Positions 11,344-22,880 of a stretch of 64,000 nt of DNA are shown here, in pieces. The stretch's first letter is position 1. Every line of letters begins with the position of its first letter. The stretch is from NCBI GenBank assembly GCA_012861695.1, contig JAAOOA010001112.1, forward strand, positions 1 through 64,000. Direction: 5' to 3'. The stretch comes from Trematomus loennbergii (lineage: Eukaryota; Chordata; Actinopteri; Perciformes; Nototheniidae). Under the pieces are notes generated by a model. That model searched no databases. It saw nothing but the letters and a program-made list of their open reading frames with translations, and had not been told where the DNA came from. The position numbers were made by a program, and so were the translations under genes.

Positions 11344-11957
11344 GGACCTTCAGCTGGAAGGCTTAGACCCCCCCCCCCCCCGTATTGTCAGGTGTTCTCT
11401 ATACTGTATTGTCCTTGAGAGAGAACATGCATCTTGTGAGTGTATTTCTGCACGTTCTCCAGGCAAGGGGAAACATCTCTTTCACCTTGGGACATTTTAG
11501 CTGAAAATAAAAAAGGGATTAAATGCTTTAACATGACCATTTGATCTGATGTTTAAATATAACTCGGCTGAATTGACCCCAAACGTAGATGTTATAATAC
11601 TAATGTCCCCTTATATCTTGGAGCCAACTAGGAAAAGAGCAGCGGTTGCAATAATCACGCTCAGTGTTTTCAGCAATATGGGGGGGACTATACCCCCGCC
11701 TATACAGCTTCTTTTGGGGAGGAAACACACAAGTGAGGGAGAAGCTGTTTGCATATATGTGTGTGGTGTGTGTGGGAGAGAGAGAGAGAGAGAAAGGGGG
11801 TGGGACATTATGCATGCGTGTGTGTTTGTGTTGTGAGGGGTTAAATGAAAGTCAGGTGCACACATGGGGCATCATAAGCAGACAATGAAAAATGAGAGTG
11901 GAGGAGAAGTACAGCTCGTCTCCCTGTGGGAACAGAGACGTACCTTTGGTGATCATC
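11344..11957. other. Intronic sequence with C-run and GA tract
   Basis: It contains a run of about 12 C (11370-11381) and an (AG)n tract near 11775-11795. No gene is recognised. Confidence 0.5.
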
Positions 11958-11981
11958 GGTGTGTGTGTGTGTGGGTGTGTG

Positions 11982-12013
<32 letters not shown>

Positions 12014-12060
12014 GCGTGTGTGTGTGTGTGTGTGCGTGGTGTGTGCGTGTGTGTGTGGGG
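11958..12060. repeat. (GT)n microsatellite, interrupted
   Basis: GT dinucleotides with GGTG, GCGTG and GGGG interruptions over about 100 bp. Confidence 0.95.
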
Positions 12061-13108
12061 GTGGGTAACAAACACATTTTTACTTAGCGAGTGTGTAGGA
12101 CTGTATTCACATTAACCCTTTCCATTTCTCAGAGGCAACCATTTGATTAAAGCAAGAACCAATTTCTGGGGATCTCATCTTCAAAGAGGATCAATTCGGC
12201 TCTAACCCGCTGCGTTATTTCTTATTAAGCCACGACTTTCAATAGGTTCTCTACTGAGATTAGCCCTGAACCAATGTTGTGGTTCAACGCTAGTTTAATG
12301 TTCATATTCACTGAAGTACAGGATATTTCTGTATTATCGGTGAAAGGGTTTCTATGTTTACGTCGGACCTCCTCCTTGTCCTAGGAGCAGCAAATGTATT
12401 GTGATTACCTAAGATATTTAATTGTTATACTATAATAGATATTATCCTTTAACCCTGGACCGAATATGACATTCAGAGTACCTTTATGATGACATTTAAA
12501 AAGTAAGAAACTAGAATAAAAGTAGAGTCGTCACATAGCTGCTCCAGTTGAAACATCCTGATCTTTCAGGTTTTTGTACTCAACCGTTCTGCAGCTTTTC
12601 CACGATGTGTTATAGTCTCTTGGATCTTTTCAAAAGAAGAAACAATACTAGGGCTTTCGGTTGTTGTTTTGAAGGATGTTTGCTCTTTTGCCCTTGAAAG
12701 GAAATGAAAGGTAGACTGCCAAGAACAACATTTGTTCTCTTTTTCACTTTTTATCTCCACACACACAAAGTGAGGGCACAGCACAGAAAGAGAAAGCATG
12801 GCGTCAGCATCCCCACAGCTGTAGCCTCCATCACTTTCTGTTCTGCTGTGTGCTTTATTCTACTGTTACAGTGAGCATTGTCAAAGAGCTGCAATTCAAT
12901 TTCCTCAATGGACAACAAAATGTTTCCCAGTGGAGTCAAAATGTGTCGAAACAGGTATTTGCAAAGACTGGGGTTTCGTTCTAAAAAGTGGGAAGGATTG
13001 AACAGCCAGTTCAATCTTTCAAACACTGAGAAAGTGTTTATTGAAAAGAGGCCACTTCCAGATCTGTGTCCACATAGCGCCTCTGTTCTAGCAGAAAGGC
13101 GCTGGCAA
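12061..13108. other. Intronic sequence, nothing recognised
   Basis: Balanced composition, with short frames on both strands (for example 12751-13026 minus and 12878-13237 plus) that carry no recognisable domain. Confidence 0.5.
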
Positions 13109-13164
13109 GGCGCGAGGGAAAGGGCGCGAGGGAAAGGGCGCGAGGGAAAGGGCGCGAGGGAAAG
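13109..13164 (+). repeat. 14-bp GC-rich tandem repeat, four copies
   Basis: GGCGCGAGGGAAAG is repeated four times without change. The absence of variation in a CpG-containing unit suggests recent expansion. Confidence 0.95.
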
Positions 13165-13689
13165 CCCACTCGCAGCGCTTCAACAAACTAACATGGGTTG
13201 TATCATCTGTTTGTGCGACATTGTTTTTTCACTATAAGCATCAACTGGAAGGTTCTTTGTCTCACACTTTGTATGAATGCTTGTCACCTCTCTGTCTGAC
13301 ATCTATATAGCGAGGATAGAAGTCACACACTCATCGTGCTGCAGAGATCAAAATGGAGTAGAAATTAGATATGTGCAAAACATTAAAGAAAACCTAACCC
13401 AAGAGCTGCAGTCAAACGCAATGTGAGACGGTTAAAACAAAATGTGCGTCAATTGGGTTTCTCCCTGTTTGCATAAAAAACAGCCGTATCTGTCTCTGTT
13501 ATGATCCATGTTGTGGGACCAACACGGCCAAAAACAAGCTTTTTATGCAATTTCTACATTGACGTTTCAACTCGGAGCGGCTGCTTCCGACGGCATGCGC
13601 TCTGTTCTCATTGGCTCTTCCACTAATGCTAGTTACTTTAGCCAAAGCTGAACTTTCATAGCTGTATGTGTAATTTGTGTAACACTTTA

Positions 13690-14150
13690 TATTAAGGTAC
13701 ACATATTCACCATCAACTAGTTGTTAATTAACATGCATATTAGCAGTATATTGGCTTTTATTAGTTAGTAAAAATACTTAGTAATGCCTTATTCTACATG
13801 ACCATATTCAGGGGCGGACTGGGACTACAAATCAGCCCGGGACTCTCACCCACCTCGGTACCGCCGGCCCACCTCGGTACCGCAAGTAAATACCGCTAGT
13901 AAATACCGCTAGTAAATACCGCTCGTAAATTGTCGACGGGGGGGTGCTAGTGACTTATCCGACCGGCCCACATCGTCCGAGGCCCACTTCAGTACCGGCC
14001 CATTGGGATTCGTCCCGAACGTCCCGATGGCCAGCCCGCCCCTGACCATATTCTACAAGTACTAGGCCAGTAGTTACGAGTTTTTCCTCAATAACCCTCT
14101 AATTAGTGGTTATTTATTGAAAGTAAGGAAGTTGAGTTTTGGTCTTAATA
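13690..14150 (+). mobile_element. Teleost interspersed element interrupted by a hAT insertion
   Basis: The left part (about 13678-13808: ACACTTTATATTAAGGTACA, then TTAGTTAGTAAAAATAC and TAATGCCTTATTCTACATG) and the right part (14053-14150: TTCTACAAGTAC, then TTACGAGTTTTTCCTCAATA) look like the two halves of one familiar fish repeat. They are separated by the hAT element at 13809-14044. I do not have a certain family name. Confidence 0.5.
13809..14044 (+). mobile_element. hAT MITE with perfect 8-bp target duplication
   Basis: The element starts CAGGGGCGGACTGGGAC and ends GGCCAGCCCGCCCCTG. The duplication ACCATATT flanks it exactly (13801-13808 and 14045-14052). The 236-bp body is GC-rich, with short tandem words (CCCACCTCGGTACCG twice, AGTAAATACCGCT three times) and no frame. 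It sits inside an older element, so it is the younger insertion. Confidence 0.9.
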
Positions 14151-16059
14151 TGCTCAATATGCAGTAGCAGTACCACAAGAATAGTCATTCTCCCATAATA
14201 ACACCAAACAAATATGGTCTATTCTTATGCAAGAAATAACTAGTGTCAATTGTGTCAAACTAATGGTATTTCTATCATAATTTTGTAATCCTAAAATGCA
14301 TGTAATTATCCACATTTTGTGTGTTGTAGTTCTTTCTGCCACAAAACAGGCCTTGTTACACAACAGGCATCATCACAGCCACTGGTCCACGCTCTTCTCC
14401 ACATCACAGTCTTATTCCCAGTCCAGCGAATAACATATAACTGTCTAGTTGGTCTGTCCTTATCTCATGTCAGTCCAAACAGCTCTCCTGACAAGTGGCA
14501 TTTGACTCAGTCAGAAACCGACACGCGCAAAGAGAGGAAGACAGAGAGGATGTGGGAAGGGAGAGGAATAAGAGACAGAAAGCGAGACAGGCCATTCCCC
14601 AGCACCGCGATGTGAAACGCTGCCAATCTTTTTGTCTGATAGAATAATCAGCATGCTCTCGACAGGAGACTGAAAATTGACATTCACGCACAGAAAACAT
14701 GGCAAGGATAGTCAATTATCCGCGGGGTTTGTTTTTCTCTGTGTGCCATTTGCATACGGCTCCTGTGAGAAGGTGCTTTTGATGTGCTCAGACGATCCCG
14801 GTCAGTGGGAAAGTATGTGAATGTGTCTTATTAGCGCGCCGTGTGTGCAGATAGGGAAAAGGTCATAATGTTTCTTTGTTCCCATAGCTCTTTTTGCTCA
14901 ATTAAAGCTAATCACCAGAGCCTCACATTGATCCAGCCTCTCATCTTTTTCTCATGGATTCGGATGTGTGTGTGTGGTAGCATGTGTGTGAAGCAGAAAG
15001 AGAGAGCAAGCAGACGGGGGGGGAATCATGCATGCATGTCGGGTGAACATGTGTGTAAATGTAAGTGCCATTCTTTGATCTGCGGCACATCGAATGATTT
15101 ACCTCTCTAGTGTAATGGAGCAATTTCTCTCTCTTCTTTCTCTATTCCCCATCTCGCGTTTTCCTCCTCTTCCAATCTGCAGTAAAATATTCTCCCGTTT
15201 AGCTCTGACAAGTCATCTGTCACTCAGAACATCGAGGGAGTGGGATCTTCTGATGGACAGAGAGTGTGTGTGAGTGTGTGTGTGTGTGTGTAGACCATTG
15301 AGATTGTGTTCCCTTTTTATTTGTTATTTGGTAACATCATTAACTAACACCAGATAAACCAATGATTTCCTTTGTGTAATGGACAAAGGCACAGAATCTT
15401 TTTATAAGATCGACTTCCTTGAGTTAGCAGAAATACTTTTATGAACCGATTATTTATCCTCTGTCAGATGGTGAACTTCATATTGACAAAAAATTGACAT
15501 ATCTGGCGCTGAGCTCCACATCCATCCTCTTCCCAGGAGCAGTCAGACTTTTTTTTTTTCTCGATTCTGTATCTCTAGAGTTGTTTTTATTTGTCTAGCC
15601 ATGCCAGATATTGAATTTCTTTAAGCTAAACTTTTGGGAGAGAAAATGATTTCCTGTGCGCACACACACCGGAGGCCGATATGTTCTCGTTCAATTATGA
15701 CCATATCCTGTTCTCTTAAGATTCAATGTTATGAAAGAACACTGCAGAGCTCTCTGTGACACTTTCTGTTCAGATATAATGGCTCTAAGTGCTCAGAGCG
15801 CCTTTGTTCAAACACAAACAGACAAGTGGAGGTTGCCTGTTCCCCGGCACATATTCTCTAAATTGCATTTAACTGATGTTGCTGCCACAGAGGAAAATAT
15901 CTGTTTTGATACCATCTGTAAAGATGTGACTACCTTCAGCTTATTATTTTGTTAAAGTAATTTATTTTATCATAATGAATCAGGTAAAAGCTGCTTCCCT
16001 GCCCAGAAAGCAATTTTATATTTGGCAGACCATATGACGATGTTTCCGGTTCATATTTG
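14151..16059. other. Intronic sequence, nothing firmly recognised
   Basis: This 1.9-kb stretch lacks tandem arrays except a short (TG)n near 15268-15290. Frames of 60-98 codons (14319-14615 plus, 14470-14715 minus, 15731-15955 plus) show no domain. The interval 14850-14950 contains CAATTAAAGCTAATCACC, a homeodomain-like cluster that could be regulatory. Confidence 0.4.
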
Positions 16060-16663
16060 TATTTAGTACATGGTTTAGTTGAATACTCGATTCTGATTGG
16101 TCAATTCAGAACACGTGACACGTTGTTAATCCAGAACAGACAGACCGCTGTCAAGGATTTATGACCGTTGTTAAGGACGCTCAAATCTGCAGAAAGAAGT
16201 CCGGTCGATTGAACTGTATACAGTTTGGCCCAGTTTGCTTTTCGAACTGACAAGACAAGAGCGACAAGAAAACAGCGGAGAAGTAACGGGCAGAAACCCT
16301 CCTTTTACGCAGCGGTCCAGACATAGACATCAAACGGCAAAACATATTCAGTGTGCAGTTACTTTGGCATGAGGGCAGGGATATCTAGATACTTTCCCAA
16401 GGTTTGACATAATGAATTGTGCTACTTTTAAAGCAAGCAACGATGTTTTCAAATCTGTAATCAAAAAGCTCCGCCTTCCTGCCGTTGCTACGTTTTTCAA
16501 ACGGTAAGAACGGACTATTTTCCTTAGCGGATGCATGTCAATTTAAATCAATACATACAACTATTTTTAAATCAATAAATCATTTTCTAAATCCATAAAA
16601 GCATTTCAATTAATAGTGGGAGTCATATCATTACTTTGTTGAGAATGTGGCCATGTAATAAGC
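16060..16663. mobile_element. Possible body of a foldback-type DNA transposon
   Basis: The stretch shares features with the element at 25145-25334 (CTGATTGGT near the left side, GTATACAGTTTGG versus GTATACAGTTGGG, and a following AAGC-rich word). It leads directly into the long palindrome at 16664-16819. The boundary is not defined and no coding frame is present. Confidence 0.35.
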
Positions 16664-16819
16664 GGGATAATGTAGCGACTTGGTCATTATGGGGAAAAGA
16701 ACACCGACAGGCTGATCAGGAGCCCGACGCGATCTAGATCCCTCCGCTTCGCGTCGGGCTCCTGATCTGCCTGTCGGTGTTCTTTTCCCCATAATGACCA
16801 AGTCGCTGCACATTATCCC
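16664..16819. repeat. Near-perfect palindrome with 68-70-bp arms (foldback element)
   Basis: The left arm 16664-16731 (GGGATAATGTAGCGACTTGG, then TCATTATGGGGAAAAGAAC, ACCGACAGG, and CAGGAGCCCGACGCG) pairs with 16750-16819 with only about two differences. The intervening loop is 18 nt. The right arm reads CGCGTCGGGCTCCTGATC, then CCTGTCGGTGTTC, and ends GCACATTATCCC. Such a structure would extrude as a hairpin in single strands. It probably is the terminal part of a DNA transposon. Confidence 0.92.
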
Positions 16820-16831
16820 TTACTTAGTGCA

Positions 16832-17090
16832 CGACATGTCTCCATGCTTTAATGTTCAAAAAGCTCTTATTGTCCTCATACTGTCTGTGCTGCAGCACTC
16901 TTTTCACCCTCTGTCTGAAACCAGAGCCCAGTCTGCTCTGATTGGTTAGCTGGCCGGCTCTGTTGTGATTGGTCAACCGCTTAGAGATGTCCCGCCCCTT
17001 AGCCTATCAAAATGTGTTGGAGCGCTAGCCAATATGAGCGCGAGTGTTGTCATTATGTTACGGAAGTAAACAAACACTTAGCATGGATAC
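16832..17090 (+). mobile_element. Truncated GGGGCCC-type TTAA MITE
   Basis: The segment GTCTCCATGCTTTAATGTTC, CTCTGTCTGAAACCAGAGC, TGATTGGTTAGCTGGCCGGC, and GTTGGAGCGCTAGCCAATA is collinear with 49757-49930. It is also the reverse complement of 26755-26985. The end carrying the 57-bp unit is missing, as this copy begins where the adjoining palindrome stops. Confidence 0.75.
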
Positions 17091-17763
17091 GTAAGTCAAT
17101 ACTTGATAATCAAACAGCTGCTGTATTTTACAACCATTTCTCAAAGAGGAGTAATTGTGCATTTCTTTGGGGACTATTTTCAGCTGCGAATAACACATTT
17201 GGTTCTTTATTGAAAATGTAATGCAGCAGTATGGTGTATGTGGGACTGATTTAAAAAAAACTCCATCGATGTGTTTGTAATGTTTACAACAATGGAGCTG
17301 AACTTATATCATGCTTCAGCTACTTGTTCATGGCATCTATTCATTGTTAGTTTCAGTTTTTCATGCAATTTCTTGACAATAGGACAAATATAGAATATGT
17401 TCCTCTTTATTGTCTCCATAAATGTTTACAAAAGAACAAATAATGATGTGTCCAGCATGAATGTGTCTCCTATCCTGCAGGCACACGGCGCAGCTGCTTT
17501 GCTTCTTTCTTCCTCCACATTGGTAGTACTTTGTTTTCAAATGAAACTATAAAACACACGTTATATATAGCGCAGTATTCCTGCTTGTTTTCTATATTTA
17601 TCTGCTTGACGTTGTGCAGGCAGCTGTGTGCTGTGGTGGGAATAATAGGTTGGCTTTTTGAGAGCCATAAGCCTTTAAGGGCAGTCGCTGCAGCCACGGG
17701 CTCTCTGCTGTAATAGCCTGTAATTCCTTCTGTCTAGCATAATCAACAACACAGCCTGACAGC
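17091..17763. other. Intronic sequence, nothing recognised
   Basis: No repeats or exon-like frames were recognised. Short frames are chance. Confidence 0.5.
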
Positions 17764-17779
17764 ACACACACACACACAC

Positions 17780-17834
<55 letters not shown>

Positions 17835-17838
17835 CACA

Positions 17839-17907
<69 letters not shown>
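17764..17907. repeat. (CA)n microsatellite, interrupted
   Basis: About 144 bp of CA dinucleotides, with CAACAC and CACCAC breaks near 17780 and 17835. Confidence 0.97.
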
Positions 17908-17908
<1 letters not shown>

Positions 17909-18261
17909 CGGTCATACTCCCATGCTGGATGTCACGGTGACTCCTCAGATGTCCTTGTGTTTGCAGACATGAAACACAGACTGTTCACTGACCTCTGCTC
18001 ACCTGTTGATAGTGATGCTGAGGATTATATAAGATTGTATTTATACAATCGTAGCAGGTAAATACAGGTTTCAGAGCAGCAACAGCAATACAAATGAAAT
18101 AATAATAATAATGGAGTAGTTGAGTGTACATATACATAGGTATGAGTGGAGATAATGATGAATATGAATACATTAATTTGCATGTCTAATCACAAATCAA
18201 AACTCACCTCCTGTGTTTTATATATTTTAAGTGTGTTTTTATGAATTTTTACTCTCTAAAG

Positions 18262-18323
18262 TGTCTTTGAGTTTCAGAAAAGCGCACTATCAATAAAATC
18301 CATTATTATTATTATTATTATTA
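18262..18323 (+). mobile_element. LINE or SINE 3' tail with ATT microsatellite
   Basis: AAAAGCGCACTATCAATAAA followed by (ATT)n is the usual 3' terminus of teleost non-LTR elements (a GCGCTATATAAATAAA-type tail followed by a short tandem repeat). The coding part is absent. Confidence 0.55.
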
Positions 18324-18803
18324 AATGAAAGTCTAAATATGTCATCTTTTGTGTTTAGACATCTCAGAGATCCAGTGTTTTTGATGTTGTTGAATAGCAT
18401 TGTATTAGAGTTTTGAAGATGAAGCTGGTGGCTGGCATTGACAACAAATCAAATACTTTTACGAGTTTTTAATACTTCCATATTTCAAGTTTAAATATGT
18501 TAGTTAATGAGTTTATAAGGAGTAAATGTTTGGATGTTTGGGAACTATTTTCAGTAATACATATTTGGTGCAGTAGTGAGAATGTAATGCATACTGTAGA
18601 TTGGTTTGTGTAGGATTGATAATACATAGAAGAGGATAGGAAAGGAAAGGCAAGGAAAGGAGAGGAGGGATACAAAAAGGAAGGAGAGAAGAATAGAGAG
18701 GTCAGGAGAGTTCAGCAGTTACACTTAGCTAGGTGTGTGTTCGTCTTACAAGCTTTCAGGCGACATCTCCCACACACACTGTCTTCTGCCACCAGCCAGA
18801 GAG

Positions 18804-18805
<2 letters not shown>

Positions 18806-18861
<56 letters not shown>

Positions 18862-18879
18862 GTGTGTGTGTGTGTGGTG

Positions 18880-18975
<96 letters not shown>
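18806..18975. repeat. (GT)n microsatellite, interrupted
   Basis: About 170 bp of TG dinucleotides with TTG, GGTG and TTTG interruptions near 18860-18896. Confidence 0.97.
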
Positions 18976-18977
<2 letters not shown>

Positions 18978-19020
18978 GGGAGAAGTTGGATGGTACAGGT
19001 GCCAGACTCTCCCCTGCAGC
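18974..19020 (+). repeat. CA/GT-associated dispersed unit, copy 1
   Basis: GTTTGGGGAGAAGTTGGATG and the next 21 bases are the reverse complement of 48653-48694 with one mismatch. In both places the unit directly abuts a long CA/GT tract. The gap after it (19021-19936) is ordinary intron with a short (GT)n at 19166-19180. Confidence 0.85.
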
Positions 19021-19937
19021 CCCGTGGCGGCCGGAGAAGTTAATTGGCAGCATCTGGCTGTCTGAGAGCCACCCTGTTCCTCCCCCCCTCCCTCCCCTCA
19101 TGTGGGTGCCACTACCCCTGGCACACATGGTGACACCAGTCTGGCTGCAAGCTGTGAACGTGGAGTGTGTGTGTGTGTGCAGACAGGGCCGAGGGAAATG
19201 CAGGCAGACAGGCGGGAATCTTTGTGTGGCCTCAGGGAGGAAGAAGAGGGAGAAGAAGGACACTGAGGCATGATGGGAAGAGGGGAGAGAGAGAGTTCGG
19301 ATCAGGACTATTGGATTTTGGTTTTTATAAGAAAGGGCCACAGAATCGTGACGTCTGTAGTCAACCAGAGTTTAAAAGACTACAATTCCTCACGGCGCCT
19401 TCTCTAAAGTGACAGTGATGGGCAACCTGTCAGAAAGATGTCGTCAAGGCACCGTTTTTTAACCGTTCAATTAAGTTATCAAGTTATATAAACCTTATCA
19501 AGAAAGAAAGAATACCTAAGTTGTTTGTTATTTTATTTTAGTTCTGCCTATTTGTTGTGACTATTGTAAAGGCCTCCTTTCTTTGTGCATGTGGAAAAGT
19601 TATTTTATTTTGAGCAAGCCCATCGCATAATATCATCCAAACCATCGGAGACCAAGCAACTCTTCAACTGTAAGTAATATAAGGAAAGAAAACGGTAAAC
19701 ATTTGTGTTCAAGGCGTCAAGTGGCTTTATAGAAAAACAAAGGAAGCCACGACAACTATTGTTCTGATGTTCTGACAGACACAGCATGGGGTCTGCGTGA
19801 TGATCTCTTAATGAGCTCTTATTGAGAGATCCTCACGTGTCAGGAAGGGACCAAACATGTCCGTCAGAGTGAGAATCTGAGAGCCACTAACTCGAGGAAT
19901 ATGAGAAAATACTGCCTTTATGAAGTGGGCCGTCATG
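19021..19937. other. Intronic sequence, nothing recognised
   Basis: It is purine-rich around 19180-19300. The frame of 209 codons covering 18712-19341 on the minus strand is dominated by the CA tract. Confidence 0.45.
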
Positions 19938-20095
19938 AAGATTCAAGATTCAAAGGCTTCAGAGGTTTTATTGTCATATGCACAAAGCTGCAGTGGAGAA
20001 ATGGCAATGCGATTCGTCTGGTCTGAGCTCCTTTCAACAATGCAACATATATAATAAAATACAGAAATACAAGATAAAAAGTCTATATACACGAA
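19938..20095 (-). mobile_element. Non-LTR element 3' tail
   Basis: On the minus strand it reads GTGCATATGACAATAAAACC, then CTCTGAAGCCTTTGAATCTT and GAATCTT. A TGACAATAAAgcCTTTGAATC tail with a short tandem end is typical of abundant teleost non-LTR elements. Related tails occur at 23253, 35277 and 46167. Confidence 0.55.
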
Positions 20096-20310
20096 GCATG
20101 GGAAGGCCCTTGAAAGATGTGAAGCTGTTGCATATTTCTTTTTAAAATGGTCTATTGTGTCAGATTGTTTCAGAATGTTCTTCTATTATAAGAACATTTT
20201 TTACTCTCAGTGTGTTTCCTTATTGCAATATACTTTATTTTACATTTCATCCATGTTCTGTACAAACTGCAAAGCCCAGAGACATATGTGCTTTGTTATA
20301 TTGGAATATA

Positions 20311-21158
20311 TTAAAGGTCCCATGTCATGGCCATTTCTGCTGATCATAATTCCATTGTTGAGGTCTACTAGAATAGATTTATATTGTGCAATGTTTCCAA
20401 ACTCACATTGGTTTCTCATACAGCATCTCTGTATAGTATGTGTATTCACTCTCTGTCCTACACGGCTTGTTGGAGCTCCTGCCCCCCTTCCCTGTGAGCC
20501 CAGTGTGCTCTGATTGGTCGGGACGTTGCGAGGCTCGCTGCTGTTCGCCGCTGCTGCTCGCCGCTGCTGCTCGCCGCTGCTGCTCGCCGCTGCTGTCCGC
20601 CGCTGCTGCTGCTCAGACAGGTTTCCGGGTCGGCGATACAGCGAGACACAGCGAAACTCATCCTGAGCACACAAACACTCACAGCCGAAGTAAAACAACA
20701 AGTGTGGCTTGATATTGAGTAAGAAAAAGGTTTATAACGCTGTGAGAATGGGTCTGCGGAGAGCATTCCTCCGCCATCCCAACTCGTCTATTACCAGCAT
20801 TCAGGGAGCTCTATGCAAGTCAATGGGACTCCCTGTTAGTTAGCCAAGGGATCCTGGTGTGTGAGGTGCTCCGCGGATTGGTCCATTTGGGCCAATCCGG
20901 TCATTTGTTGTTGATTTGGGTGTTCACACGTCACAGAACCCAGGAAGCAAACAATGGAAGATGAGAAATGGAAAATGAGAAATCTCCAACGAGGCGTTCT
21001 GGGGCAGCATAGACAGGTCTTTTCTGTGTTAGAGTTTTACTCGCTACAGGGTTTACTTTGAGGGTTTGTGACTCTGCAGACCGTTCACATGCAGAAAAAC
21101 CTTCATAACACACAAAGGGACGGGTAATAACTGGAAAAGCATGACATGGGACCTTTAA
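20311..21158 (+). mobile_element. TTAA MITE, AGGTCCCATGTCATG family, full length
   Basis: TTAAAGGTCCCATGTCATGG at the left is mirrored by GCATGACATGGGACCTTTAA at the right, an inverted terminus of about 18 bp bounded by TTAA on both sides. This fits the T2/Kolobok-like MITE group described from Xenopus (termini TTAAAGGRR, TTAA duplication); the class assignment is from memory. The interior contains the 13-bp GC-rich array and an ATTGGTC word. A sister copy is at 40979-41666. No transposase is encoded. Confidence 0.85.
20545..20610 (+). repeat. 13-bp GC-rich tandem repeat inside the MITE
   Basis: TCGCCGCTGCTGC repeats at 20545, 20558, 20571 and 20584 with a degenerate fifth unit. The sister MITE at 40979 has only GGCTCGCTGCTCAGTGAGC at the corresponding place, so the expansion is private to this copy. 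Confidence 0.93.
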
Positions 21159-21603
21159 TAAAAGGTGATTTGATTTGATCTTACCAGCTGCTATAAACAA
21201 GCATGGGAACAGCAACTAAGCAATAGAGACGTTTTTTCTTAATTATCTTTTAGAAGTTTAAAATAAAACACGGCGACCTATTTTAAAGCATGATAGGGCT
21301 TTAAAATGTGATTTCTTTTTTAAACAAGCTTAAATTTGGGCATTGTTGGAAAACCACCAGCACTGATGGTGACTTTAGGATCATTTATTATTTAGTTAGC
21401 TCGTCCTTGCATTATTGAAGCTGTTAGTTTTTCCCCCCAGCAGTGGGTCCTCCTGATCAGTGTAATGGACGACAGGAGGTGAGATCATCTCTGTGTGGAA
21501 TTTAATAAGAAGTGATTTCAGAATGCATCATGTGTGTTGCATCGCCTTTCACTCGAGTACACTGCAAAGAGAATGATCTCATCACTCTGTCTGACCTGAT
21601 TCT

Positions 21604-21604
21604 C

Positions 21605-21638
<34 letters not shown>

Positions 21639-21651
21639 CACACACACACAG
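21604..21651. repeat. (CA)n microsatellite
   Basis: About 48 bp with one GC interruption. The surrounding 21159-21603 and 21652-22061 show no gene; the latter is strongly purine-biased (GAAAG/GAAAA words). Confidence 0.95.
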
Positions 21652-22061
21652 ATACAGTAGTGGTGATCTCAGATGTTACCATATTGACTCAGACACAGTG
21701 AGATCAGACGGTATTCTCTCATCCTCGTCACATTATTTTACAGTCATGACTTCATCTGCTTTAACTAATCATTAAAACAGATCAATAACCACGGAGGTCG
21801 TCGTGTTTAAGATGGAAGCAGAAACTAAGAGTGAGATATACTTTCAGATTGATTAGATATTGTATTACGATGTATTTAGGGTTAGGGAAGAGAAAGTGAA
21901 AGAACAGAAGATAGAAAACAAAAAGGATATAAGAAAATAGAAATAAAGAATAAAGAAAATAGTGAAAGGACGAGACAAATTGAAGAATGAAAGAACAAAA
22001 AAGAAGGGAGATAAAAAAACTGAAAAGGAAATTGAGAAACAAAGAAGAAGAGTCAGTGGGT

Positions 22062-22082
22062 CCCCCCCCCCCCCCCCCCCCC
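22062..22082 (+). repeat. Poly-C run of 21
   Basis: Twenty-one consecutive C residues follow an A/G-rich stretch. Run length is uncertain in any assembly. Confidence 0.9.
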
Positions 22083-22162
22083 TGCTGAGGAGAACATCAC
22101 TAATGGACTAATGGACTCACAAATAGAGTTACATCCACCGTATGATCACATGATCACTACCC

Positions 22163-22321
<159 letters not shown>

Positions 22322-22519
22322 TCTCTTGAACCATTATTATGACTTAGTCTGGGCGCCAGTCTGTCTACCCGGTCTACACTTATAGACACACATACACAAA
22401 AACAACACACACACACACTTTAATAAACCACACACACATGGATAGATAATGTGATGGGAATATAATATTGCACTTTGGGAAATGCTGCATCACACAATTA
22501 TAGATGGGCTGTATCTTAC

Positions 22520-22521
<2 letters not shown>

Positions 22522-22560
<39 letters not shown>

Positions 22561-22588
22561 ACACCACACACACACACACACACACACG
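22522..22588. repeat. (CA)n microsatellite, interrupted
   Basis: About 66 bp of CA with an ACCACACC break near 22558. Confidence 0.95.
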
Positions 22589-22880
22589 CAGCCCACTCCT
22601 CCCAGTCCCAGCAGGGTACACACTACCACTCACAGGAGCTTATCGCTGACATCATCATTTTATTACAGGAGTGTGTGTGTTTGATTTCTTTATGATGGTG
22701 TGTATTTCCTCCGTTATTCCAGACGTTATTCCACCTGCCCTGGTGCCCCAGAGGAGGGTGGCGCCTCAGTGGCACAGCCATCATCTGCTCTCTGCTAATT
22801 GCCCCTCTGCCCCACAGGAGGCCGGCTCTATCTGCCCGGGACCCCTCAGGGATTTATACTGGGCATGTTTTACTTCTGTA

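Noticed and set aside
18712..19341. 209-codon minus-strand frame, and similar His/Thr or Cys/Val frames at CA/GT tracts (9073-9414, 17598-17915, 34520-34939, 40216-40659, 43631-44020, 48450-49073)
   Set aside because: These are products of dinucleotide repeats readable in several frames on both strands.
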